Made by a program: the position numbers and the translations under genes
Shown: piece after piece, positions 14,701-27,585 of the stretch
Layout: every line of letters begins with the position of its first letter
Numbering within the stretch: position 1 is the stretch's first letter
Notes under the pieces: model-generated
What the model saw: the letters and a program-made list of their open reading frames with translations, nothing else
Told to the model about the DNA's origin: nothing
Database searches by the model: none
From: Orthonyx spaldingii
Lineage: Eukaryota > Chordata > Aves > Passeriformes > Orthonychidae
DNA: 64,000 nt
Assembly: GCA_013397795.1 (NCBI GenBank)
Contig: VZTJ01000579.1
Span: forward strand, 1,541,754 to 1,605,753
Reading direction: 5' to 3'

Positions 14701-17700
14701 AGAACTGGGAACACTCCTCTTTCCTAAAAATATTCTCAAAGAAAGAGGGAATTTATAAAACTGTCCCTGAATTTTTATCTCCCTGAAATTCCCCAAGCAA
14801 AGCACCTTAACCTTTCTCAGACAGTCCTGTTCATAAGCAGAGATTTTCTAGCATCTTCCTAAAAGGAAAAATGTGATGCTTTTCCTTAAGCTGTGACACA
14901 TGTATTTTAAAGTCACAATTCAATCACCATCCAACAAACAAGGGTACTCCTGGTTGAAAGTTTGCGGGTTATCTCTGTGCAGGAAGAAATACTTGGCCAA
15001 TTTCTTACTTCTTATTCTATATTTGTCAGACTACCAGGACTCAAGGCAAATGAAGCTTTAAATTACACAACAGATTCACAAACTTAGCAAAATAGGAAAT
15101 TCTCTTATTTCTGGAATGATTCCATGTAATAACCATCATCTTTGCTAGCAGGATGCCAACTGTTAAATGAGAGCTGGTGACAATAGTCATGACAGGAGAA
15201 GAAGCAACAATTGAAGAAGCAATAACAGCCATGAAACAGAGTGTAAAAACTCCAGAGAAAAATGCAAGTAGTAAACAAAACTAAAAATCTACCACCACCT
15301 CAAAGCATCTCTCTGCCTCCATCTCCTCCTCCCCCCAAAAAAGTCCCCCACAACTCATCATCAGATATCTGGGGTCATACAAATAACCCAAAATAAAGAT
15401 ACATCATTGTGCAGTTTGCCTACTGCACTGTGGCATATGTATAATCATGATCATGGCATTCTCTGGACCAACATGTTAAAAATTATAATTATGTCTAAAT
15501 AAAGTTAATGGGCTGGAAAATGGCTTAACAGCTTAAAATATCTAATGACTTTGAGAGCAGCTTAGTTATAACTACATTAATTCTAAGCTCACGCATGTAC
15601 TCATTTGTTGTAACAGTCATGAAAAAATGTTTAAGTCCCAGCACAGAATTTTTGCTAGAAGAGCTTTTAAAAATAATTTTCCTATTTCTTTCTGATCTAC
15701 TTCCCTTTAAAAAATCCTGTACTCCAGCACCATAAAGGATCAGAAGCTTCAGCTGGTGTAATCACATAGCAGGCACTGCAATGTGGCAAGATGCCCACCT
15801 GTGCAAAGCTTGGGAATTAAAATAGTTTTAGGACAAGCAATGTGCCAATGTGCTGGTTCTGCAACAGAAGAGAAAAAGTACAAGGGCAGTACCGATTGTA
15901 TCTTTTAAACACTTCTCAGTGTTTTGGTGCCAAAACAGGAAGTAGTGTCCCACACAAATCTATCATCCTGGATTCAGTGCTACTCGGTATTTTCACTAGG
16001 ACAAAAGAAATAAGCCTAAATTAAACTTTCACATGAAATAAAATTAAAAGAAAACTGAACAAACTGGGGAAATGGTTTGAGGAAAACAGAACATAATTTA
16101 ATAGGAAACAACACAGATGCTGAACCTGTGATACTCACCTCTGAGCTGGATGGAAAAACTGCATTTTTACTTGAACTTAAACATTTGTAAAGTAATTGGA
16201 GACAGGAATAACAAGAACAGTCAGTAGTACGTGAACTGGAACTGCCTGTTTAGAGAAGAGCATGGAGGGCATAAGAAAGGTAATTTCAACTTCATGAAAA
16301 ATGGATATATGGCTGATAAATCCATCTCCTATATGGGCAAAACTAAACATAAGGCCTTTAAATTGTAGTAGAAGAATTCAGTCAGATATCATGAAAAGTC
16401 AAAAGAAAATCTAATGGTGAGGACAGCGAGCCATGAGTACAGCCCCCGCCCCGGGCAGGCAGTCCAGCCTCCACTGAAGAAAACTCTAAAGAAGAAGCTT
16501 TGGATGTGTTCCTGGGGTCATCACAGCCCTGGCTGGGCTTGACTTTGGACCTCTCTGTTTTCATCAATAACCAGAAGCTGCTGTAAGTTTATACTTATTT
16601 TGGTTTTTGTCTAGAAGAAGAAAATACATCCTCCACAAAGGAGGTCTTGAGCAATGCCTTTAACTTATATGGTCATTCCCTGTTCAGTACTGGGCTGCCT
16701 CATTTACAGGGAGGGAGCGGCTTCTTTGCCTGTTCTATGAGTTTAAGAAATAAGAACTTGAAAAACAAACTAACTTTGAACAAAACAAACCAAACAGAAA
16801 AAAAAGACAAACCCATTGTAATATAAAGGGGGGAAACAAACTGATTGATTGCTCTTGTCAGTTCTTTGTGCAAAGGCGTAAGTTTAAGACAGCTACAGTA
16901 ACAGAAAATGAATTGCTGCTTCACACTCCAATATACTGTGAAGCCTCATGAGTGCTATTTTCACTCTTCTGATATTGCCACTAAGACCATACACACTGGA
17001 GACAAACATCCCCTTTCTGAGGCCTACATGAGTGCTGAGTCCAGGAGAAGGCACTGATAAAGACAGCCATGTGAGAGCATTGGTGGGTGCCCACCCTCTG
17101 GATGTGCAGACCTACTGAGGCATGACATGGCTCCTCCCTCCAGTACCAGCATCTGGCTTTCAATCCTTCAAAATCATGACTAAATAAAATTTCATTTGTT
17201 CTTCCTTTCTACACCCAGAAGGAATGGTGACAATGAGGTGACCACATCAGGGTGACCAGAGCCAGCCTCTCCACTGCCACCAATTTACTTGTAAACCTGG
17301 ACTTGGAATGGAGGAACATACCAGTATCTAAAGTACAAACACTTACCATGTTGTGAGCCTCACCTTTTCTGCACACCAGGGAGACCAAAATCTTTTTCAA
17401 GACATGAGAAGCACACTTGAAGTGAATACTTGACACTTGCCCACATGCTGAAATCAGTGCTCACACACCACTCTGATGTAGTGCTGACATCGGTTTTAGA
17501 TCAACACTTGAGAGACTGAATATAGCTTGTCAAACAAACACGAAAGCTAATAACTTTAAAGTAGGAAACCTGAGTATTCGCTATTTCATTTTTGCCTATT
17601 TTATATTTGGTGACAGTATTTAAGTTTAGGATAACATGAACATGGTTGCCATGGAAATTTAATTTGCAAAGTGCCCCAATACGCTATGAATTAAATGATA

Positions 17701-17966
17701 CCAAGAGGCCATGGTTCAGAGACGAGAACTCTTCTGGAATTTCCAGCTGTTATTAAATAAAAATTCAAACAATCTTATTATGACTATTTCTCTGCTGTTC
17801 TTGTATCTACATCTGGAGAAGCTGCAACACAAGAGCACTTTAGACCAGCAGAAGTCAGGTAGAAACCACCTTACAGCATTCATGAAGTCCAGGTCTGTGG
17901 GGGCTTTTGTTCAGCAGACATGGGACAAAGGAGGAAAAGATCCTTCCTTACACTGTTCATTTCTTG
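8772..17966. other. Intronic sequence with nothing recognised
   Basis: No exon, RNA gene or identifiable transposon seen. Segments near 10.8-11.3 kb and 16.4-17.2 kb are somewhat richer in G+C than their surroundings and could be remnants of old insertions, but I cannot assign them to a family. Confidence 0.55.
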
Positions 17967-18003
17967 TCATCTAGTAATGCAGTATTTTTGCATTACTAGA
18001 TGA
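17967..18003. repeat. Perfect inverted repeat (15-bp arms, 7-base loop)
   Basis: Arms 17967-17981 and 17989-18003 are exact reverse complements (left arm tcatctagtaatgca), with loop gtatttt. It ends ten bases before the LTR that starts at 18013. It could be a remnant of a small palindromic element or a local inverted duplication. The stem is too short for a typical microRNA precursor. Confidence 0.9.
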
Positions 18004-18012
18004 AAATAAAGG

Positions 18013-18603
18013 TGTCATGGCTTTAAGCCCAGATGGAAATTAAACAGCACTAAGATGCTTTTCCAACCCTGCTTCTCCTCCACCCATCACCCCAGTGGTA
18101 TGGGGAGAAGAGTCAACGTAAAATTTGTATTTTGTTATAAGAACAGTTTAATAACTGAAAATTAATTAAAATACAATAAAAATGGTAAATAATAATGGTT
18201 AATAATAATAATAATAATAATAGCAATAGAAAAAACAATTGATGTACAATGCAATTGCTCACCACCCACTGACCAATGCCAGATTCCCCTTCCCGAACCC
18301 AGATCAGCTCCCCTTCTGCGTAACTCCCCCAGTTTATATGCTAGGCATAACATTCTATGGTGTGGAATATCCCTTTGGTCACTTTGGGTTACCTGTCCCA
18401 GTTATGCTCCCTCTCAGTTTGTTTTATCTTTGTACTTTCTCACTGGCAGAGCATGAGACAGGAAAAGACTTAAGATAAACACAACTTAGCAAAAACCCAA
18501 AACATCAGTGTGTTATCAACACCATTCTCATTCCAAATCCAAAACACAGCACTGCAACAGCTGCTGAGAAGAAATTAACTCTATCCTAGCTGAACTCTGG
18601 ACA
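18013..18603 (-). mobile_element. Avian endogenous retrovirus solo LTR, nearly complete
   Basis: On the minus strand the element begins TGTCC and ends with CATGACA, the TG...CA form of retroviral LTRs. TATAAA lies at 18333-18338 and an ATTAAA poly-A signal at 18147-18152, in the correct order. Between them is the stretch around caatgcaattgctcacc that I recognise from a widespread bird LTR family, and an (AAT)n tract typical of it. Flanking 5-mers aaagg (18008-18012) and acagg (18604-18608) match at four of five positions, suggesting a 5-bp target-site duplication as for ERVL-type elements. No internal viral sequence is present. Confidence 0.82.
18187..18227. repeat. (AAT)n microsatellite inside the LTR
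   Basis: About nine AAT/ATA units with small interruptions. It lies at the place where this LTR family normally carries such a tract, so it probably arrived with the LTR. Confidence 0.9.
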
Positions 18604-19380
18604 ACAGGTCAGACCAAATCTGACTCCAGGCTGCTGACTTTAAGGGTCCAGACACGTTATCAGGGACTCCCTTTGGCTGTGTGCTATAATGCCATGCACT
18701 ATACATAAAGATTGCATGAATATTTTACTGGGAATTTGTCATATTTAACTTATAATTTGCATTGGCTGTATTTAAGGGAAATTAATTTTTAAGTAAACAA
18801 GCCAGCATTTATGGTTGTTTAAATAAAAATGCCTCAAATGTATTCTACATAGGAAAAAGCTGTACTAAAATGTGTTCTAAAATGAAATATAATTATTAAA
18901 GAAATTTAAACATAATTGTTAAAGAAATTAAATATTATTTGTACTCAGCTAATTTATCAATTTATATCACACCATCTTAGCCAATATTTTAGGTCAACTA
19001 ATTCAGATTTCCTTGTATCTCAGATTAAAATACTGCATGACTAGGTTAAAATAAACATTCTTCCTTTTTTCAGGTTCTATTCACTTTGATTAGAAATTAA
19101 TTGGAAATAGGTAACTCAGAGAGAAGAGAGGCTTTTCTCTGAAGTAATGGGAGCAGTTATACCTGACAAGGGTTAAGTTTCAACCTTCTGCAAAACTTCA
19201 ACAAAACTAAATATTCCCCTTTAATGGAACTAATGCCAGAATGATTCAATCTTCAAAACTCATCCTCACTGCTTCACTGCCAAAGCATTTTGCTGCCCTC
19301 CAGTACACATAACAAGCACTGACTGGCATAACCATTATTTAACTAGCTTCAAACACAGAAATAAATAGAATGTTACCTGA

Positions 19381-19406
19381 AATAATAAATAAATAAATAA
19401 ATAAGT
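19381..19406. repeat. (AAAT)n microsatellite
   Basis: About six AAAT/ATAA units in a row with little interruption. Confidence 0.9.
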
Positions 19407-22092
19407 AAAGCATTATTTTAATCAAGCATATGCTATTCATTTAGTCTGCTTACATATATTTACCTGCAGTGGAATATCAGAGAGACAGTTGTAGAAAATA
19501 TCTATGGGTATGTTCCAATTTCTCCCTCATAGAAAAACAGATTTTTTTACTGCTCTCATACCCTTCTCCTGATTTACACATCCCTGGCCAAGTGCAAATG
19601 CAACAGCACTCTGCTCTGATCAGTGAGGTGAACCCATATCTGTGCACCAGCAGCAGGGTCTCTTGAGATCTGGCAGAGAAATGGAGAAGTGACAGGCAGC
19701 TTAGGAGTTTGAGAGGGTGGAAATGCTTACCGTGATTTAGTTTGCTCAAGGTCTCATCACATGAAAGCATCACCTATCTCACTACTGGACGTACATACAG
19801 GCACATGAGCCAGTTGGCTTTGACATATGTGGTGCAGGCACTGTTGCATTACATGAAAATAGACTTGACTCTCAGAGTTACTTATTACATCCCTTTCTAA
19901 AGGACTGGCTATTCACACTCCCAACATTGCACATCATAAAGTGCAACCATGATGTGTCTGCTCCAAAGTCTCTTCTACCCTTTCTATGACTTATAGAAAG
20001 ATACCTTGGTGAAGTGACGACCTTCATTTGTTTATTTATATATTTTTTTAAAATCTCAGTTCTAACTAGAAATGTGTGAGAAAACAAGCTGAAAGCAGCA
20101 GGCCCTCACATACTGCCAAAAGTCATCCCTTAGATGAAGTCAGAGAGGCTGTATTAGATTTATATCTGGCTGGAAGCATTCTCTCTTGGGAACCTTAACA
20201 TTTAACTTCCATCCCATACTGTATACAATGGGAAAAGGCTTAATATTTTATTAATAGTATTTCACAAAATATCTTACCACACCATTATATGAAGCAGTCA
20301 GATGCTTTACTTCATCAGCAGAACTGCCTCTGGCACACATGTGCACACTCACGTACTTTGTCAATACCCAATTCTCACTGGATGAAACGGAAAGCCCTCT
20401 GAAGTGGGTAAGACAGGGAATCATTCACCGAGTTATTAGCCCAAGATAAAGCATTTGTGTGATAATGTCTCTTACTGAGGTCAAGAGGAGCCATATGAAC
20501 ACAAGAGTTCAGAATTTGACCCATCCAGTTCTTCGTTTTCTTGGGAGATAGCAACAACTGGCATGCCATCATGGTAGAAGAAACAGTTATATTACAGGAC
20601 TGTACTTTTTCAATATCTTTGCTTTTTATTTGACTCCTTCAGTCTTTCTGAGGCTTTTCCTTTGTCAAAGTTCTCCAAAAGAGAAGGTCTCTGAGAAGGT
20701 GGGTAGAAAGGACACTGCCTGTTCAAAACACCTTCTCTTATAAATGCATGAATAAAGCACAAGCCACCTTTGTCAGCCGGAAGGTTGTGGTGAAGTGGTG
20801 CGATGTTTTTCATTATTTGGAGTGAATAAAGGCCCTTTTGATGAGATGCCACCTGTCACTCTTTCTTAACCAGCAGATAGTCATTCTGACAGCACTGTGA
20901 CAGCTGAATCCAGAACCTTCTCTTTTATATAATCTCCAAAATTCAGTATAAGCAATTCTGTGCTAAGATCTAAAATTCTTTCATCTCCTGTCATAAGTTA
21001 TGCTTGAATTACAGTTCATGAAAACTTGGCACACACTTTTCAGCCATCCAGAAACACTCACTTTTCTGATTGCCAGATATTCTTTACATATGTACAAAAA
21101 ATTGTGGGGATTTTAGTTATATTTTTCAGTTTGCTCCCCACGTCTGCAGCCTAACTTTTTCAGTAGTTCAAAGAAGATTGGTTTTTCAATTATAGGACAT
21201 CTCTATATAAATTAAGGAATATACCCCCATCCTGATAGCAAACCAATATTTAAGTCATGAAATAGAAAAATACAAGCAAGATCTTGATTAGAGTTATGAA
21301 AATAGCATAATGTGATCTTTATTGTTTCTGAACATTACAAAATTAATTTAGTAAATGCACTTATAACCATTCTGACACTGGGATTAAATGTTATACTGTT
21401 CCTTTGGTAACATTTGTACACCAAGAAGCTTTGTTTTCAGCTGAAAACACTCTATTGTGTTGTGACACAGTGATGTACTACTATCTGAGCTCCCTGACAC
21501 CATGACTTGCGTTAGTGAGCTTCTACCCACATACAACGGGAGACACACTGTCACTTCACATGAGAGAAACCAAGGCAGCAGGAAAAAACCTGATTATCCT
21601 CGTTCTACAGTGAAGACATATTTTTGTGTGTTTAGACTACTTGTAAAAATTCAGCCATCTTTCGCTGAGTTTTAATTGCTCAAGACTCAGCTTCATGTAA
21701 TGTTAATCTTTTCCACTTAGAATGTACTTAAAGCTTATTATAGTTCATCCTTGGGCACAGGAACTGAAATTAGTTACCTAATTGTCTTTCTGCAAATTTG
21801 TGTATTAAGCATGGATTGATGATTAGAACACTCAAAAGCTGTCATTAATCCATTTTGCTGTACCAGTCTGTATGCTTGGGAAACTTGCAATTTTTATAGC
21901 AATATATGTAAAGCTCAAAAAGCTTCCTTGAAAAAAACACAGTAGAATTGACGTTCTAGTTGTTTGAAAGAGTTTTCTGTGAGGCAGCTGATGAAATACC
22001 AAAGAAGGCTTGGATTGCACAAGTACTACATTTAGTAGGAAAATCCACTCTAGTGGTTACTACATTCCTATTAGCTAACATTAGAAATGCAG

Positions 22093-22106
22093 GAAAAAAA
22101 AAAAAA
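22093..22106. repeat. Poly-A tract
   Basis: Homopolymer A run within AT-rich sequence, with no transposon body recognisable next to it. Confidence 0.85.
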
Positions 22107-25100
22107 GAAAAGATAAATCTAGGGATACATACCATATGATGGAGAACTAAAAAACTTTATTCTTTCAATCAGAACTATTTTAATTCAAGTAAACACTAAC
22201 TCAGCCACAATAACCACATATATCTCAGCTGTATAGATGAAATTGTATGGAAAAATTAAAGTTGTGATCAGTTGTGATCTGGTTTTATTGCTCTTCCACC
22301 TGCTTAGCTCATTGAGGATGGAAGGGCTGGAAGTGAGGTGTGAAGAAAGTTAGCCCAGGAATCAGACGGATAAATTTAAGTTTCTATTCTATGCACAAAG
22401 ATGACAAATCCTATTGGGTTTTTTTGTTCCGAGACTAGATATGCTCAGAATAATTCCATAATAAGACTGAATCATGAGCTCAGTGGTGGAATAATTCCGT
22501 AGCTTTAGGAACCTAGTGACAGCACTAGTTGCTAATGCAATTCCATGGATATGATAAAGCTGCTGAATTCACAAAAGATAAAAGTTTAAGAATCGTCTAC
22601 AAATAATTTGACTGAAACGTGTTTTTTAAACCTCTATTTGCAAAGCTGAACAAACAATACACTGTTTACCTTCCTTGAAATTTTAAGCCTCATGGAGAAA
22701 TTAGGTTTCTAGTTTAGATTGGTTTAAATATTGCACAAACCCTTATCCAAGCATTTTGACTGCATTTCACAGCCAGTGTAAAATCATTCTTGGAGTACTC
22801 TTCTATATTTGTATATTTTTTGAAGATCATGCAGGAATTAAATACAATCTGTTTTACATAAGCCTAATATATAAGCATAATTGTACTATCCATAACAAAT
22901 ATGTTCCAAATTATACCACCTGATCTTACAAAATGCTCAATTATGTAGAAAACCAGTTAGACTTATCCTTGTTTATTTTATATACTTATGCTTATTGTGA
23001 TTCTCTTAATCTTTAAAATATTAATTTATGAGTTGGCAGAATTTTAACAACAATCCAGGAAAAGTTTTTATTTGAGCTTTCTGTAAATATACAAGCTGCA
23101 ATTGTCACGAAATTTGCTTAACAGTTTATAATGTGTGTCCAAATGGATAGAGGATGCGTGGAAATTTTTTCTTATAAAACATTCTTTGTTCACAAAAGCA
23201 CCACTTAAAATCCAATTTCCGCAGCATTTACCAGCAGCTTTACTCTAAAAAAATATTCTGCTTCAAAGATGCTGAAAATTTGCTAAATCTAAATAGATTA
23301 TCTCTTACTCCTGGTAAAACATAATGCTTGCAGATGAGAAACAGCAATGCTATTTTATTCTGTAAGCATTTGTAAATATGCACACTTTTTAAATAGAGAT
23401 TTACAAATTATTCTATACTACAAGTAATCTAGTTTTACTTCTGCCCCATTGATAATAAGAGTTGATGGCATATACATGATGGGACAGTGTTACAGCTAAG
23501 GTAGTGATGATCAAACTCCCAAGGCAGAAAGCAAGACAAGAAATCTACACCTGATTCATTTTAACTCATCCAGGCATTCTTGCTAAGCACTTCCTCCTGT
23601 AACAATCATCTCTCAGTGCAGCAAAGTTAATCTAAAAATGAGGTATTTTTATGGCTAAATACACCATTGTTGTTAATTTATCTAGTGCATCTCTATTAAC
23701 AAAGTTTTACGTTTTATGTGCCTTGCTTGCAAATACTGGAAGTTATTTTCATTTGAGGATACAATAATGTAATCCAACAGTAAATAAAATAAAGTATTAT
23801 TACTAAAACATTCCTTAAATATTTAGTTTTTCAAAATAATCACTTTTTTTCCTTTGAAGCTGCTTAGTGGATGACATTTACATACATACTGATTCTTTGC
23901 TAGACACAGAGTGAAATATCCCTCTCTAAATTACCATTCAACTTCTTGTTCTTGCCTCTGTCTTTTTTTCAGCCAATGTCAGGACTATCATGTGTTATAC
24001 CTGAAATTTCCTCGTAAACATTTCAGGACTTAAGCTAAGGTCCCTTGGATGTAACATATGTATAACAACAGCGTAAAACTCAATTACTATGCCATACTGA
24101 GCTATAAGGAATACTTTATTTTGTAATTTTGAAAGTAGTACCTTGGAATTGAAGTGATCAGGTGGTGTCCTCCAATTTGGACTTTGTTTTCAAAATATTA
24201 AAGGGTATGTAGAGTAAATATTCAAATCTTGGACACCATAGAGGTCTATATTTATACAACAGCTTGAAAAAACTTGAAAGTCAACATAACAAAATGTATT
24301 TTTTTAGATAACATCCAATATACTGCTGTGACAGCTTTTTAAATGCAAAAACTACAGCATGTCTGTAAGTGAAACACAATTATATTGCTACCTTTTCGAA
24401 ACAATGTAATGAAATCTCAGATGCTTACTTTAGAACACAGAATACTGTTGCACAAACCTAGAAATCACATATTCTAATGTTCAAACAAGCAAACACTAGA
24501 AAATTCAGACTATTGATATATGCTGAAAATTGACAGCAATTTTGTGTCCTCTCACTGTTATTAAATATTCAATTCAGCCAGGCTTTTAAGGTAATCTGAA
24601 CAGTGTCTGAGTTCTTATGTTACTCAAAGAGTGATCTGTCCTTTGCTAAAGTTTTCAATACACCTGTAGCAGATCTAGGTCCATCAAGGTCAACATTGTT
24701 TTATTTATCATGCTCCACTGCATTAGTCTATATGAAATTATGTTAAAAAGCAATAGGTTCTGAGTACTTCTTGCAAGACAAGTTATTGAAATAAAGACAA
24801 TTTCATAGCACAGCCATCTAACTGTTCAGCAATGTGTGCTTATTTCTTAGTCTTCAGTTGTTTGGGACTGCTGTCCAAATCCATGAGCATTTTGTGATAA
24901 TATGAGCAACAAGAAGTTTGAGCCAAACAAAAAAAACCAAAAACTTAGGTTGCAGTATTGCTCTTAGGCAACAAAACTAATTTATTTGACTCAGAGTGTT
25001 ATAATGGCCCACACACTCTCTTTCGAAAATAAAGTCAAAGTCCTGACGAATGTAGTAGTAGTACTTTTCTCTCCTTCAGTCAGATTACATACCCCGTAAC

Positions 25101-25768
25101 ATCCAGGAAAAGAAACTTAGCATAGAAATGAAGTTTCTTCATTTCCAGCAGATTTTTTTTGTTCATTAAAGTATTTAAAAGGAGATGAAGATAAATACAT
25201 CCAAATTATCAAGATCGAGTTCTGTTGAGAATTGCATGTGAAAAATGCTGAAAATAGTGTATGATGTGACTACAGATTTGGTACAACAATGCTTTCCACA
25301 GCATTCCACAGGGATCAGTTCAGTTCCATAATATCCCAAGGAAATATATCACTTTTTAGGTAAATTGATGCAAATTCTATTAAAATGTATTTTGGTTTTA
25401 GAAATAGGTCTGCCTCTTTTCATTCAGCAAGACAAAGGGATTGAATATGGGTGGGTAAACAGATGGCTGAAAGCTGCTGGAGTTGCTATCTCAACAATAC
25501 TTAATCAGTTGAAATACATTAAGATTATGATAGAAGTTTAGTTTACAACTATTCAGACATGAATCTACATTTGGCCATATGGTAAATTTAACACATGGAG
25601 GGTGGAGGAATGATTATTTATACCACCTAGCTTAAAATATCTGATTTGTAGTCTCTCTAAGCAGCCTACATAGGACAGGTGCTCTGAAGCACCCTGTCAG
25701 ATTCTGTCCATTGACTGCCTTGAGGGTCTTGTCTCAGATGTTTGGTAGTTCAATCAGATTATACAAAT

Positions 25769-25794
25769 CTCCTCCTCCATTCTCCTCCTCCTCC
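25769..25794. repeat. CTC/TCC-rich low-complexity tract
   Basis: Interrupted CTC trinucleotide repeats forming a pyrimidine tract. Confidence 0.8.
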
Positions 25795-27394
25795 ATCTGT
25801 CCCTCACACACATCTATACATATAGCTCACACCAAAGAGCTTTTAGAGAGGATGTAGTAATGGGAGAACAGCAGGCTAGTGCTGCGTAGAGCCCACAGAA
25901 CACTTCAATGTTTACTGCTTCATCTACATTGTCATTGCTACTAAAAGACAAAATACAGTTTAATAACTGAAAGGAAGAGAAGTTCACTCAGAACCCAGAG
26001 ATGTGAAATGAATAATGATCGTGTTTGGAGCAGAATACTTAAGGTATCCTTCATTTCTGCCTTTTTACTCCTGTGCATGAAAGTCTAGAACACAGAGATG
26101 AATATCATAAGGGTGAGAGTTACAATACCAGGGTAGGCAGAACTGTCTTAAAACGCTTTGTGAAAGAAAAAGGTATATATAAATTAGGCAAGCAATTTTA
26201 CAGTATTGGAAAATTACCTCTTCAAAAGACTTTTGCAAAAGAGAGCACTAATCTTAAATTAATTTGAGTGTGCATTTTCATATTATTTAATTGTCCCATT
26301 TCAATGTCCAACATTTGAAAAAGCTCTTTTCTTCAAAGTCCTATAAACCAAAATCTAGCCTTTAAAGCACTGCAAAATATGACAATATTTGTGATTGTCA
26401 AATAATCACTTCTAATAATTTTCCTCTTTATAACCTATCTTTGTAAATAATTCACACTACAAACCTGCATTATCCCAATTTTATTACTGATTTTCCAAAG
26501 AATTCAAGTCGTTGATGTCCTCACATATTCAATGCCACTGCTTTAAATACTAGTTTCCAGAGGAAACCAGTATTTCAAGCACATCAGTGAAAAAGATAGA
26601 AAATATCTAGTTGAAAAAGGTTCATTAGACCTCTGTTATTCTTCTAAAAGTTTCAAATGTAGAACAAATTACACATTGACAGATGATGCTTCTAATTCCA
26701 GTGAACACTTTCTTCCCTTAGTAAGTAGAAGGTGGAAAGACAGGCACTACCTGCCAAACCACATGGCTATTCCTGAGGAGGTTAAAATGCTGTAAAAAAT
26801 TTCAAATATATGTAAGCACAAAAAGTAAACTGGGAGCCACTTACATTTCTCTCCTTCCTCACCCTGCTGCACAGCCTAGCCACAGTAATGACACCTGCCT
26901 CTACCTGCACTCATCGGAAGGAGGCAGTGTGCTAAAGGACACAGAAAATGAGGGCAATCAGCACCCTCAGGTGGGATGTCATTAGGGATCAAATTTACTG
27001 AAAGCACCTACCCTGAAATCTGACTCACTTAAGATTCTGATTCAGGCTAAAATAAGATTTGGGATTTGCTCATGAAGATATTCTCTGCAAGTGGTAATAC
27101 CTGAACAACTGAAAATTTTCTACCTGAACACTTTTCTGTCAGAAAAGACAGTATCAGTTAACCAAACCCCCCTGCAGGAACACACTGATTTCCACAGCAA
27201 TACAAACTGAAAAGCCAGTCATGAATTTCCTTCAATGGAAAAATACTGGCTGTGTCAGAGGACTCTTCCTGTTGCACAGCATCGTAGCCAATGTTTTGCT
27301 CTGTTATGTTATCACAAGACACAGGCATAAACTGAAATACAGGAAATTTCTCTTTAATAAAAAAATACCATTTTCTTGTCTGTGGCCAAGTTCA

Positions 27395-27585
27395 CTGCTG
27401 GTGGAAGAAGTTGTCCAGAGATGCTGTGGAGTCTCCATCTGTAGAGGTATTTAAGGCACAACTGGACACAGTGCTGGCAACCTGCTGTATCTGATCTGAC
27501 CCTGCGCTGAGTGGGGGATTAAGACCAGATGATCCTCTGAGGTTCTTTCCATACTCAACCATGCTGTGATTCCTCTCACCTATTG
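27395..27585 (+). mobile_element. CR1 LINE 3' fragment
   Basis: Plus-strand match to the CR1 3' end: 'gttgtccagagatgctgtggagtctccatctgtagaggtattt', then a segment on the pattern of 'gaccagatgatcctctgaggttc', ending in 'catgctgtgattcctctca', a decayed form of the terminal CR1 octamer repeat. Severely 5'-truncated, as usual for this family. Orientation is opposite to GABRG3. The ends are approximate. Confidence 0.82.

Larger units (their letters stand above)
18609..27394. other. AT-rich intronic sequence, nearly free of recognised repeats
   Basis: No exon, RNA gene or transposon recognised. The part from about 22.0 to 26.1 kb is especially rich in A+T and stop codons in all frames. It may include conserved non-coding elements, but conservation cannot be seen from one sequence. 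Confidence 0.55.
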
